Shown piece by piece: positions 55,201 through 62,978 of a stretch of 64,000 nucleotides of DNA. Both the position numbers and the translations under genes were made by a program. Source of the DNA: JANQOH01 sp965201155 (GTDB lineage: Bacteria; Pseudomonadota; Alphaproteobacteria; UBA7887); contig OZ241752.1 of NCBI GenBank assembly GCA_965201155.1, positions 62,001-126,000 of the forward strand, read 5' to 3'. Numbering within the stretch: position 1 is the stretch's first letter; the number at the start of each line of letters is the position of its first letter. Under the pieces are notes generated by a model. The model was given only the letters and a program-made list of their open reading frames with translations. It ran no database searches and was not told where the DNA came from.

Positions 55201-57922
55201 GGTGCGCGATGGTGCTGCGCACGAACAGACGGTATTCCGTGCCTCCCTCAAGGCCGCCGAGCTCCGTTTCGGTCGCGCCGAAGGCCGGCGCGTTGGCGGC
55301 GTCCACCAGTGTTGCGGGTTCGGTGGCATCCGTGTCGCTGCTGTAACCCAGTTCATAAGCTGCCCAGAGGTTCTTGTTACCGCCGGTATTGGCGATGCTC
55401 CAAGTGAGCTTCAGCGCGGTCGGCGAGGCCGGGTCGGCCGCGGAGGCTGCTGCATCGGTCGGCGCGGAGGCCGGTGTTGCGCCGTACGTGACCAGCGAGG
55501 CCGAACTGCAATTCGCGTCAGACGGCGATTCGCCGCAGAAGCGAAGCTCCACCTCGTACACACGGCCGATGGCGAGGTTCCCCCTGGTCGAGGCGCTCAC
55601 CCGGCCGCCGGTCTCCGACACGTCGGTCAGTGTCCGCCAGCCGGTCCGCTTTGCGCCCTTCTTCAGGCCAAGCACACGGTATTCCGTATTTGCAAGAATC
55701 CAGTCCGTGTTCGCGGCTGGCGCGTCGAACAGCACATCCAGCGTCTTCCACGCTGTCGCTGCCGTGGCGGTTGCGCTCACATTCACCGGTGCATCCGACG
55801 CCGGAGCCTGAGGCGTCGCGGTCAGTGTCGTCGACCAGTCGCCGGTCTCCTCGCCTGCCAGCGCGCGCACCCGGAAATCGTAGGCCTGGCCGTTGACAAG
55901 CTCGGCGATCGACGCGGAGGTATTGTCAACCGCCTGCGAATCGCCCGCGCTCCATTCGGAACCTGATTGGGTATAGCCCACTTCATAGCCAGTGAGCGTC
56001 ACCGGCGCCGGCGTGTCGTCATCATTGTCGTCGCTCGTGCCCTTGACGGAAAGGCTGTTGCCGGACGGCTGTTCCCCTTCCGTCTCCTCAGGCACCTTCC
56101 AGACAAGGCCCACCATGCTGTCGCCCGGATCGACGGCAAAGCCGGTGGGCGGCCCCATCCTGCCGCCGGCGTCCTTGGCCGGGGTACCGTCCGCGGGTGT
56201 TGCAGACATCTGCCAGCCGGAGACGCCCATGTCCGCGCTCTTCACCCCCAAATAGACCTTGTACGCGCTGCTGTTCACAAGACCTGTGAGGGTGTGCGCC
56301 AGCGGGTCGGGGATTTTGACGTCCACAAGCGTCCAGCCTCCGCCGCTCGCGAGGTGATAAGCGACTGCGTAGCCGTCGATTGCCAATCCCCTGCCCGGTG
56401 ACGCCGCGGACCATGTGACCTTGAGTTCGCCGCTGCCGCCGGTCGCCACGGTCGGTGTGTCGGGACGAGGCGGCGCTTCGCCCATCACATCGGTCACAGT
56501 GACGACGTATTCCCGCTCCGCGGACAATTTCCGGGTGTTCTCGCCGCTCGTTGCGACAATATCCACCCTGTAGACATTGTCCGTATCCGCGTCCTTCGGG
56601 TCCTCGTGGTTCGGAATTGCCTTGAAAGTGAGGACGCCTGCGGATGTGAGATCGAACAGCGCCCCGTCCTTGGTCGCCGCGCCGCCGCTATCCGTCTTGA
56701 TGGCGTAGGAAACCGCGGTTTCCTGCGAGTCGGGGTCGTTGGCTGCCGCCGTCAACACCTCGGCCGTCGTTTCCTGTTCTTCGGCGAAGCTCGCGGTGGC
56801 AGAGCCGTCGAAGGCCGGGGGATTGTTGGGGTCGCCGTCAACCACGGTCACGGTCATTTCCGTCGCGGATACAATGTCCCAACCGGAACCGGAAGGGTCG
56901 TGGGCGATCTTCACCGAGCCGGCGCTCTGGCCCGACACGGTGACGGTCTGGGCCTGGTTCCAGTTCGTGCTGGTGAAATTCAGGGTGACGGACGCACTTG
57001 CGGTTCCGCCATCCTTCGCGACCAGCGCAGAGCCGGTGCCGGATGTGTCCGGCGTCACGACCACATTCACATTGCCGCCGGGTTTCGCCGAGAGGGCAAC
57101 GTTATATGACGTTGTTCCGCTCGTGCCGACCTGCAGGGTCATGGGGTTCACACTCGCCGCCACGTCGCCGACGGCATCTTGCGCCCAGTCGCTCCACGGT
57201 CCCTCGACCTTGCCGCTCGGGGCATCCTCATTTTGCGCGCGCACCCGGACTTCCCATATGCCGGGCGGCAGCGGGGCTTCCTCGGGCGTCCTGCCATAAA
57301 GCGCGTTGAAGGTGTGGCTCAGGTTGTCTGTTTCTGCCTCGTTCGAATTTCCGCCACTACCCGCCAACCGCAGTTGCGCACGATAGGAGACGATGGGGGG
57401 CAGGCCGGTATTGTCCGGCTCGGTCCAGGTCGCGGTGATGCTGCCCGGGGCCCCGTCCACGTTGGGCGCCGCCATCTTGTTCGGTTTTTCTACCCTGTCT
57501 GTCACCGTGATGGTGAATTGCCGCTCTGCCGACCTCTGACGGCTGCCTGTTCCGCTGGCGGCGGTGACGTCCACGAGATAAATGTTGTCGGCATCGGAGT
57601 CCTGCGGGGTCTCATGGTCCGGCGGGTTCTTGAACGAGAGAGAGCCGCTGGAGCTGCCGATTTCGAACAGATTGCTGTCGTTGGTGGCCTTGATGGCGTA
57701 GCTTACCGGAAGGTCCTCGACGTCCGGGTCCTCCGCCTGTGCATAGAAGAACCCTCCAGCCTTGTTTTCGACGACGCTCACTGTCGAGGGGCCGGAGAAT
57801 ACTGGCGGGCCGTTGTCCTGCGCCGCTGCAGGGAGGACGGCGAACATGCCGGCCGTGAACGCCACCGCACGAAGATACACCGGCGGCAGCCGGCGCGGCC
57901 ATACAACAGGCAAGCGGGTCAT
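52280..57922 (-). CDS. giant autotransporter-like surface protein with cadherin/FN3/Ig domains
   Basis: About 1,880 residues. The signal peptide ends VLPAAAQ. Two cadherin-like repeats follow (PPVFSGPSTVSVVENKAGG near 35, AFDGSATASFAEEQ near 370), each closing with an AEReyvVTVTD-type strand, separated by FN3 domains. An Ig-like domain (LPEASGGSGTLTYTV near 950), a bacterial Ig-like domain near 1030-1120 and a Gly/Phe/Gln-rich segment near 1430-1480 come next. The last 320 or so residues look like a beta-barrel ending in Phe (MLMLDTHF), as in autotransporters. Two blocks of about 220 residues are duplicates. Likely roles are adhesion or matrix binding. Start 57922 gives the cleanest signal peptide. 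Confidence 0.82.
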   Translation of the reverse strand: MTRLPVVWPRRLPPVYLRAVAFTAGMFAVLPAAAQDNGPPVFSGPSTVSVVENKAGGFFYAQAEDPDVEDLPVSYAIKATNDSNLFEIGSSSGSLSFKNPPDHETPQDSDADNIYLVDVTAASGTGSRQRSAERQFTITVTDRVEKPNKMAAPNVDGAPGSITATWTEPDNTGLPPIVSYRAQLRLAGSGGNSNEAETDNLSHTFNALYGRTPEEAPLPPGIWEVRVRAQNEDAPSGKVEGPWSDWAQDAVGDVAASVNPMTLQVGTSGTTSYNVALSAKPGGNVNVVVTPDTSGTGSALVAKDGGTASASVTLNFTSTNWNQAQTVTVSGQSAGSVKIAHDPSGSGWDIVSATEMTVTVVDGDPNNPPAFDGSATASFAEEQETTAEVLTAAANDPDSQETAVSYAIKTDSGGAATKDGALFDLTSAGVLTFKAIPNHEDPKDADTDNVYRVDIVATSGENTRKLSAEREYVVTVTDVMGEAPPRPDTPTVATGGSGELKVTWSAASPGRGLAIDGYAVAYHLASGGGWTLVDVKIPDPLAHTLTGLVNSSAYKVYLGVKSADMGVSGWQMSATPADGTPAKDAGGRMGPPTGFAVDPGDSMVGLVWKVPEETEGEQPSGNSLSVKGTSDDNDDDTPAPVTLTGYEVGYTQSGSEWSAGDSQAVDNTSASIAELVNGQAYDFRVRALAGEETGDWSTTLTATPQAPASDAPVNVSATATAATAWKTLDVLFDAPAANTDWILANTEYRVLGLKKGAKRTGWRTLTDVSETGGRVSASTRGNLAIGRVYEVELRFCGESPSDANCSSASLVTYGATPASAPTDAAASAADPASPTALKLTWSIANTGGNKNLWAAYELGYSSDTDATEPATLVDAANAPAFGATETELGGLEGGTEYRLFVRSTIAHQGARLFASPWVSATATTAPAASAGPSYEGVESPALSFTAGTAITPVTLPEASGGSGTLTYTVAPALGNGLAFDTATRNVSGTPAAAADAASYTLTAADTDGNTADLAFTVTVTEAADTTAPTVALAVAEDVGNPAVGAFGITITFSETVTGFTAGDLTVANGAASGLAGSDASWTATITPNDGFSGNTKVDMGADAVEDAAGNGNTAASTLTVAVVPPVTKPTNVESATTAATAWKSLDVTFDAPPASTDWVAASSQIRVLGQKTGATRTGWKTLKTVSVQNGRANASTGPSLAVGRVYEVELRYCGASSDVVCSEASDMIYSTTPASAPSNAKAGATDPASETALKLSWTIANTGGKKNLQAAYEIGWSDETGAAAPKTLLDIVPGFGATEAEISGLEAGKAYKLFVRSTVDWQGSRLFASNWGSATATTAAGADGLASDALKNALAREARQLLEDASAVIGSRMTDASTGSDALTAFAGLFGQQGPGGCPLAESIEDCVTRGSGGGIAALFNPQGGFGAASDPFSLAQQGSGFAGGAFGFDSQGGFGTQDGFGAQDQSFGFAELRERAKHGFAISLNQPLPQPGAQFTQDMAPVQDDMQLTLWGQAAPGLSQGTMFWGMDAQRPGRWMTGLAFAESTGSTTSVLSRGNGRVSGFAESEVTAVYPYARGRIASGLDVWSLAGWGQGRLASRWAGQSDVSGPEEVIDLHGGLAFSMGLAGAEQRLYEHGGFSVSAVGDAGWSRLAVSGGTADGVAASVHRTRAAVEGRWLSDAWTSNLRVGGRVDGGDGETASGAELSGDVLHSWGRWEAGLQGRWYSANTAEATAGGFGDQGVRAALGLRSAADGTGLAFTLSPGWGTAGLSHAAGAAHGAGLLDTLPGSMAAAGVAGGAAPAPATHINGQVSWGTSVDGLLHGQEILRPYAEFSLSADGTRHVRTGLSLEGPLWTSLALERRESAFAPPSHGLMLMLDTHF

Positions 57923-58404
57923 CTGATTGCCAGGAACGGGGGGGAGGGCTTGGTGCAACCAAGCTCACGGGGTGCTGACCATTCGCGCATGTCTACCTCC
58001 GGGAAAAAATCCCGTGTTTGCCGCATCGGCGCGGCTCCCGGACATGCGCTCGCACATGCCGGTTACGCCACCGACATATGCAGGTGCGTTTATAAACCGA
58101 AAACGGGGATTTGTCTAGTGGGGGAGAAGTACCGGGTTACCAAAGGCTAATCGGCGCCGGTTGTCAGAATCGCTCATTCGAGCGCTGGTCTTGTGCAGCG
58201 GCCCTTGGTGTCAGTCATGTTTCCCCAGCCCGGATCATTTTCGAATGGCGCCCGGCAGCCGGGTGCTGTCCGTGCGGGATATATCTGAGCCGGTAAGACG
58301 AATGCAATGAAAAAAATAAATTTCTTCCGTTTTGAAGTTTTCCGATAGTTTGTGCCGGCCCGCGCGCGGGGTGGAGCGGGCGGCGGCGGGGAGAGGAGGC
58401 AGGT
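57923..58404. other. divergent intergenic region, surface protein / catabolic operon
   Basis: About 480 bp without a supported gene. It contains a good minus-strand promoter for the surface protein (annotated at 58089-58117). A short A/T-rich tract at 58300-58345 lies before the catabolic operon, whose promoter I cannot define. No regulator gene for the operon is in the window. Confidence 0.5.
58089..58117 (-). promoter_or_regulatory. predicted promoter of the surface-protein gene
   Basis: On the minus strand, TAGACA (58117-58112) and TATAAA (58094-58089) are separated by exactly 17 bp, each five of six to consensus. Transcription from about 58082 would give a leader of about 160 bases. Confidence 0.6.
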
Positions 58405-59451
58405 ATGTTTACGGATCGTATCGAGGAGCGGTGGATCGCGGCGTTCGACGCCGTGTTCGGCCTGTGCAAAGTGGCGCGGGGCGAGGAAGTTGCGATTCTC
58501 TCGGAAACGCAATCGCGGCAACTCAATGTGACGCTTGCCGAGCTTGCGCTGCTGCGGCGCGGGGCGCGGCCGTTTCATGTCACGGTTGTCACGCCGCCCC
58601 AGACTGCACCGGTGCCGGTGCGTTCGACCGGCGCGTCACCGGCATTACAGGGGCTGGCGCCCGTGGTCACGGCGCTGGCGGCGAGCGGGCTGGTTGTGGA
58701 CCTCACCGTTGAAGGTTTGCTTCATGCGCCCGAACTGCCCGCCATCATTGCCGACGGGGCGCGGCTGCTGATGATCAGCAATGAGCATCCCGACGCGCTG
58801 GAGCGTCTGGTGCCCGAACCGGCGCTTGCCGGGCGCGTCAAGGCGGCAGTGAAGCGTGTGCGGTCGGCAGCCGTGATGCGGGTGACATCGGATGCCGGCT
58901 CCGATCTCTCGGTCGCGTTGCAGGGGGCGGCAAGCGCAGGGGTATGGGGGTGGTGCGACCGCCCGAAGACCGTGGCGCACTGGCCGGGCGGGCTGGTTGT
59001 AGCCTTCCCGCGTTCGGGGTCCGTCAACGGGCGGCTGGTGCTGCAGAAAGGGGATGTCAATCTCACCTTCAAACGGTATCTGGAAGAGCCGGTATCGCTC
59101 GTCATCGAGGATGATTTTGTTTCCGAAATCGAGGGTGAGGGTGCTGACGCCGAATTGTTCCGGCGCTATTGGGCAGCGTGGGGCGACCGTGAAGCCTATG
59201 CCACCTCGCATGTCGGCTGGGGGTTGAACGAGGCGGCGCGGTATGAAGCGTTGACCATGTATGACCAGCGCGACTTCAACGGCGTCGAACTGCGCGCCTT
59301 TGCCGGCAATTTCCTGTATTCGACCGGCGCGAACGAGTTTGCCGGCCGGCACACGCTCGGGCATTTCGACCTGCCGATGCGCGGCTGCACCATCCATCTC
59401 GACGGCGCGGCAGTGGTGGACAATGGCCGTCTGGTAGACGCCGGGGCATGA
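58405..59451 (+). CDS. NicX-like 2,5-dihydroxypyridine 5,6-dioxygenase family protein
   Basis: A 348-residue protein of the NicX group, which shares the aminopeptidase T (M29) fold but is a non-haem Fe(II) ring-cleaving dioxygenase. The ligand pattern matches: His269 in TSHVGWG, then His320 and Asp322 in HTLGHFDLPM. In nicotinate degradation NicX opens 2,5-dihydroxypyridine to N-formylmaleamate. It overlaps the next gene by four bases, and that hydrolase parallels the NicX-NicD order. The substrate may be a related heterocycle or a different aromatic. Confidence 0.75.
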   Translation: MFTDRIEERWIAAFDAVFGLCKVARGEEVAILSETQSRQLNVTLAELALLRRGARPFHVTVVTPPQTAPVPVRSTGASPALQGLAPVVTALAASGLVVDLTVEGLLHAPELPAIIADGARLLMISNEHPDALERLVPEPALAGRVKAAVKRVRSAAVMRVTSDAGSDLSVALQGAASAGVWGWCDRPKTVAHWPGGLVVAFPRSGSVNGRLVLQKGDVNLTFKRYLEEPVSLVIEDDFVSEIEGEGADAELFRRYWAAWGDREAYATSHVGWGLNEAARYEALTMYDQRDFNGVELRAFAGNFLYSTGANEFAGRHTLGHFDLPMRGCTIHLDGAAVVDNGRLVDAGA

Positions 59452-60224
59452 GTGCGGCAGTTCATCATGCGGAGGCGGGGCGGGGAGATGCGATCGTGTT
59501 TCTTCACGGTATTGGCGGTGACTCGTCGGTGTGGGCGGCGCAATTCGATGCGTTTGCCGGCGGCTTCCGCGTCATTGCGTGGGATATGCCGGGCTATGGC
59601 TCCTCTCCGGCGCTGCGCCCGATGACGTTTCCGGCGCTCGCCGATGCGTTACGGGGGTTACTGGACCGGCTGGAACTGGGTTGTGTGCACCTGGTGGGGC
59701 ATTCGATGGGGGGCATGGTGGCGCAGGAATTTGCGGCCACGTATCCGGAGCGGGTGCGCACGCTGGTTCTGGCCGCGACCAGCCCCGCTTTCGGGCGTAC
59801 GGACAGTGCGTTCCAGAAGCGCTTTGTCGAAGCTCGGCTGGGGCCGCTGGATGCCGGGCGGACGATGACGGAACTTGCCGAGGAGACGGTCGCCGCGCTG
59901 CTGGGACCAGATGCGTCCGAGAAATATGCAGTGCTTGCCCGCGAGGCGATGGCGGCGGTGCCGGAAACGGCCTACCGTGACGCCATTGCCTGCCTTGTGA
60001 CATTTGACCGGCGCGATGCGCTGGCGGAATACACAATGCCGGTTCTGGCGCTGGCGGGCGACAGGGACGCCGCTGCCCCGGCGCCGATGATGCAAAGAAT
60101 GGCGGAACGGATTCCCGGTGCGGAATTTGTGAGCCTGCCGGGAACGGGGCATTTGTGCAATCTGGAAAGCCCGTCTGCATTCAACGATGCCGTGGAGGCG
60201 TTTGTGCGCCGGGAGAGGGTGTGA
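59448..60224 (+). CDS. alpha/beta hydrolase (NicD-like position)
   Basis: A 258-residue alpha/beta hydrolase. It has the oxyanion strand LHGIGGDSSVW, nucleophile Ser in VGHSMGGMVAQE, Asp in LALAGDRDAAAP and His in GTGHLCNLE. Translationally coupled to the dioxygenase (ATGA overlap), it probably hydrolyses the ring-cleavage product. NicD does this for N-formylmaleamate; meta-cleavage hydrolases do it for C-C bonds. Sequence alone does not tell amide from C-C hydrolysis. Confidence 0.85.
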   Translation: MSAAVHHAEAGRGDAIVFLHGIGGDSSVWAAQFDAFAGGFRVIAWDMPGYGSSPALRPMTFPALADALRGLLDRLELGCVHLVGHSMGGMVAQEFAATYPERVRTLVLAATSPAFGRTDSAFQKRFVEARLGPLDAGRTMTELAEETVAALLGPDASEKYAVLAREAMAAVPETAYRDAIACLVTFDRRDALAEYTMPVLALAGDRDAAAPAPMMQRMAERIPGAEFVSLPGTGHLCNLESPSAFNDAVEAFVRRERV

Positions 60225-60227
60225 GCG

Positions 60228-61484
60228 ATGGCGGCCGGGAACAGCACCTGTGATGCGCCTATGTTCGAAGCGGAGGCCTATGGCTTGAGCGCGGAACAGG
60301 CGGCGCTATGCACCGAAGCGCGGCGCATGGGCGAGGAGCGGTTTGCGGCGCGGGCGGCAGAATGGGACCGCGATGCGATTTTTCCCATGGCGAACTACAA
60401 GGATTTGCACGCTGCGGGATTGTTGGGTGTGTGCGTGCCCGAGGCGCATGGGGGACGCGGCGCGGACCTCAAGACCTATGCGTTGATGGCGGCGGAGATC
60501 GGGCGCTATTGCGGGGCCACCGCGCTCACTTTCAACATGCATGTCAGTTCATGCCTGTGGACGGGAGCACTGGCCGATGACCTGCCGATGAGCGCCGAAC
60601 AGCGGCGGGAACACAATCGCCGGCGCGCGCTGCATTATGCGCGCGTTGTGGAAAAGGGGGCGATTTACGCGCAGCCATTTTCGGAAGGCGGCGCGGCTGC
60701 CGCGGGGTTCCGGCCGTTCGGCACGACGGCGCAGCGGGTGGAAGGCGGCTGGGTCATCAGCGGCAAGAAGATTTTCGCCTCGCTGGCCGGTTCGGCTGAC
60801 TATTACGGCGTGTTGTGCACCGAGAAGAAGGAGAATCTCAGCCGCCGCGACACGATGTATCTTGGGATACCCGCCGATGCGAACGGCGTCAGCGTGGTCG
60901 GCGACTGGGACCCGCTGGGGATGCGGGGGACGGTGTCGCGCAATCTGCTGTTCGACAATGTGTTTGTGAGCGACGATGCGGAACTGATGCCCAAGGGCGT
61001 ATATTTCGAGGCGGCGACTCGCTGGCCGCACATGTTCACTACACTGACGCCCACCTATATGGGAATTGCGCAGGCGGCGTATGATTTCACCGTGCGCTAT
61101 CTGCGGGGCGAGGCGCCGGGCACGCCGCCGGTGAAGCGGCGCATGTATCCCACCAAGCGGCACGCTGTCGCCGAAATGCGGATTGCCCTGGAGCAGGCCA
61201 AGGCGCTGTGGCTGCAGATGCTTGACGAGGCGCGGGCCAACCCCTCGCGGGATGCGGTGATGCGCGCCTATTGCGCGCAGTTCACGGTGATGGAGACGGC
61301 CAGCGATTTGTGCCAGAAGGCTATCCGCACATGCGGCGGGATGGCGCTGATGAAAAGCCTGCCGCTGGAGAGGCTCTACCGCGACGCGCGCTGCGGGTCG
61401 TTGATGCTGCCATGGACGGCAGAACTCTGCATCGACAAGCTGGGGCGCGAGACGCTGTACGAGCCGGGCGAGAGCGACGAATGA
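60228..61484 (+). CDS. acyl-CoA-dehydrogenase-fold flavoenzyme
   Basis: A 418-residue protein with the ACAD layout: a helical N-terminus with LGVCVPEAHGGRGADL, a flavin-binding middle (YAQPFSEGGAAAAGFRPFGTTA, ISGKKIFASLAGSADYY) and a C-terminal helical domain with RTCGGMALMKSLPLERLYRDAR. The usual catalytic Glu of IYEGTSE is replaced by the segment GSLMLPWTAEL, which is typical of the type 2 subgroup that includes monooxygenase-like members. It may therefore be a dehydrogenase with unusual chemistry or a flavin monooxygenase. The start follows the hydrolase by 3 bp and the stop overlaps the ligase. Confidence 0.82.
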   Translation: MAAGNSTCDAPMFEAEAYGLSAEQAALCTEARRMGEERFAARAAEWDRDAIFPMANYKDLHAAGLLGVCVPEAHGGRGADLKTYALMAAEIGRYCGATALTFNMHVSSCLWTGALADDLPMSAEQRREHNRRRALHYARVVEKGAIYAQPFSEGGAAAAGFRPFGTTAQRVEGGWVISGKKIFASLAGSADYYGVLCTEKKENLSRRDTMYLGIPADANGVSVVGDWDPLGMRGTVSRNLLFDNVFVSDDAELMPKGVYFEAATRWPHMFTTLTPTYMGIAQAAYDFTVRYLRGEAPGTPPVKRRMYPTKRHAVAEMRIALEQAKALWLQMLDEARANPSRDAVMRAYCAQFTVMETASDLCQKAIRTCGGMALMKSLPLERLYRDARCGSLMLPWTAELCIDKLGRETLYEPGESDE

Positions 61485-62974
61485 CGGACCTGTCGTCGTG
61501 GGTCGCGGACAATGCCGCGCGTACCCCGGCGAAAACGGCGATCCGGTTTGCGGGCGAGGATATCAGTTATGCCCGCTTCATGGACATGATCTGCGGCCAT
61601 GCGCGGGTGTTGAAGCACGGCCATGGCGTCGGCGCCGGCGACCGGGTGGCGGTTCTCGGATTCAACAGCCCGTCCATGCTGGCGCTGTTCTTTGCGTGCG
61701 CAAGGCTGGGCGCGATGTTCGCACCGCTTAACTGGCGTCTCGCAGCACCGGAATTGCGCTATATCCTGGAGGATGCGACGCCAAGGGCGGTGATTGCGGG
61801 GGCGCAGCATCAGGCCTTGGCGGCAGAGGCGGCGCAGGGCGTTGGCGGGACCGCCGTGGTCCCGGCCGAAAAGATGGCCGCGGAGGCGGAGTCCTGCCCG
61901 GGCGAAGACAGCAATCCGGGCGTGGGTCCGGAAACACCGTGCCTGCTGGTTTATAGTTCGGGGACGACGGGGCGTCCGAAGGGGGTGGTGCTCACGCAGG
62001 ACGCGATCAGCGCTAATGCGGAGAACTGCATCCATTATTCGGCGCTGAGCGGCCGGGACCGCGTGTTGACAGTGCTGGCCCTGTTTCATGTGGGCGGACT
62101 GAATATTCTTACGACGCCAGCGTTTCGGGTCGGCGCGGAAGTCGTTCTGCATGAGCGTTTCGAGGCAGGGGCGGTATTGCGGGCGATTGCGCAGGAGCGG
62201 GCGACGCTGCTGGTGCTTGTGCCGGCGACCATTCAGGCGGTGATCGACCTTCCGGGCTGGGATGCGGCCGATCTCTCCGGTTTGCGGCTGGTCACAACGG
62301 GTTCGTCGCAGGTGCCGCTGCATCTGATCGAGGCGTTTCACGAGCGCGGCGTTCCGGTGTGCCAAGTCTACGGCCTCACCGAGACGGCGCCCGTGGCGGC
62401 GTGCCAGACGCCGGCGGAAGCGCTGTGCAAGCCCGGATCAGCCGGGAAATGCGCGCCGCAATGTGAGATGAAGATCGTCCGGGAGGACGGGCAGGCGGCG
62501 CGCGACGGGGTGGCAGGCGAAGTCGTGATCCGGGGAAGGAACGTGCTGCGCGAATATTGGAACAATGCGGCGGCAACGCGCGACGCGCTGCGCGGCGGGT
62601 GGTTTCACACAGGGGATATCGGGTATCGCGATGCGGACGGCGATCTTTACATCAAGGACCGCAAGACGGATGTGGTGATTTCAGGCGGCGAGAATATCTA
62701 TCCGGCCGAACTGGAGCAGTTCGCGCGCGGGATGGCGGATATCAGCGACGCCGCGGTGGTGGGGCGCGCGGATGCGCGCTGGGGCGAAGTGCCGGTGGCG
62801 TTTGTGGTGCAGGCACCGGGAGTTTCACTCACGGCGGGGGAATTCCTGGCGCGGTTCGAGGGCCGGCTGGCGCGGTTCAAGCACCCGAAAGAGGTGATTT
62901 TCGTTGCGGAATTGCCGCGGAATGCGCTGGGCAAGGTGCTGAAACCCGCCCTGCGGGCAGCGGCGGGGCTGTGA
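61481..62974 (+). CDS. AMP-forming acyl-CoA synthetase/ligase
   Basis: A 497-residue ANL-superfamily enzyme. It has the AMP-binding P-loop YSSGTTGRPKGVVLT, VYGLTETAPVAAC, the hinge GWFHTGDIGYRDADGDLYIKD with RKTDVVISGGENIYP, and the C-terminal catalytic Lys in NALGKVLKPAL. ATG 61481 overlaps the ACAD stop by four bases, so all four genes form one operon. It would activate a carboxylic acid as its CoA thioester, presumably the substrate or product of the neighbouring flavoenzyme. Family relatives include fatty-acid, benzoate and malonyl-type ligases. Confidence 0.9.
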   Translation: MTDLSSWVADNAARTPAKTAIRFAGEDISYARFMDMICGHARVLKHGHGVGAGDRVAVLGFNSPSMLALFFACARLGAMFAPLNWRLAAPELRYILEDATPRAVIAGAQHQALAAEAAQGVGGTAVVPAEKMAAEAESCPGEDSNPGVGPETPCLLVYSSGTTGRPKGVVLTQDAISANAENCIHYSALSGRDRVLTVLALFHVGGLNILTTPAFRVGAEVVLHERFEAGAVLRAIAQERATLLVLVPATIQAVIDLPGWDAADLSGLRLVTTGSSQVPLHLIEAFHERGVPVCQVYGLTETAPVAACQTPAEALCKPGSAGKCAPQCEMKIVREDGQAARDGVAGEVVIRGRNVLREYWNNAAATRDALRGGWFHTGDIGYRDADGDLYIKDRKTDVVISGGENIYPAELEQFARGMADISDAAVVGRADARWGEVPVAFVVQAPGVSLTAGEFLARFEGRLARFKHPKEVIFVAELPRNALGKVLKPALRAAAGL

Positions 62975-62978
62975 ACGC

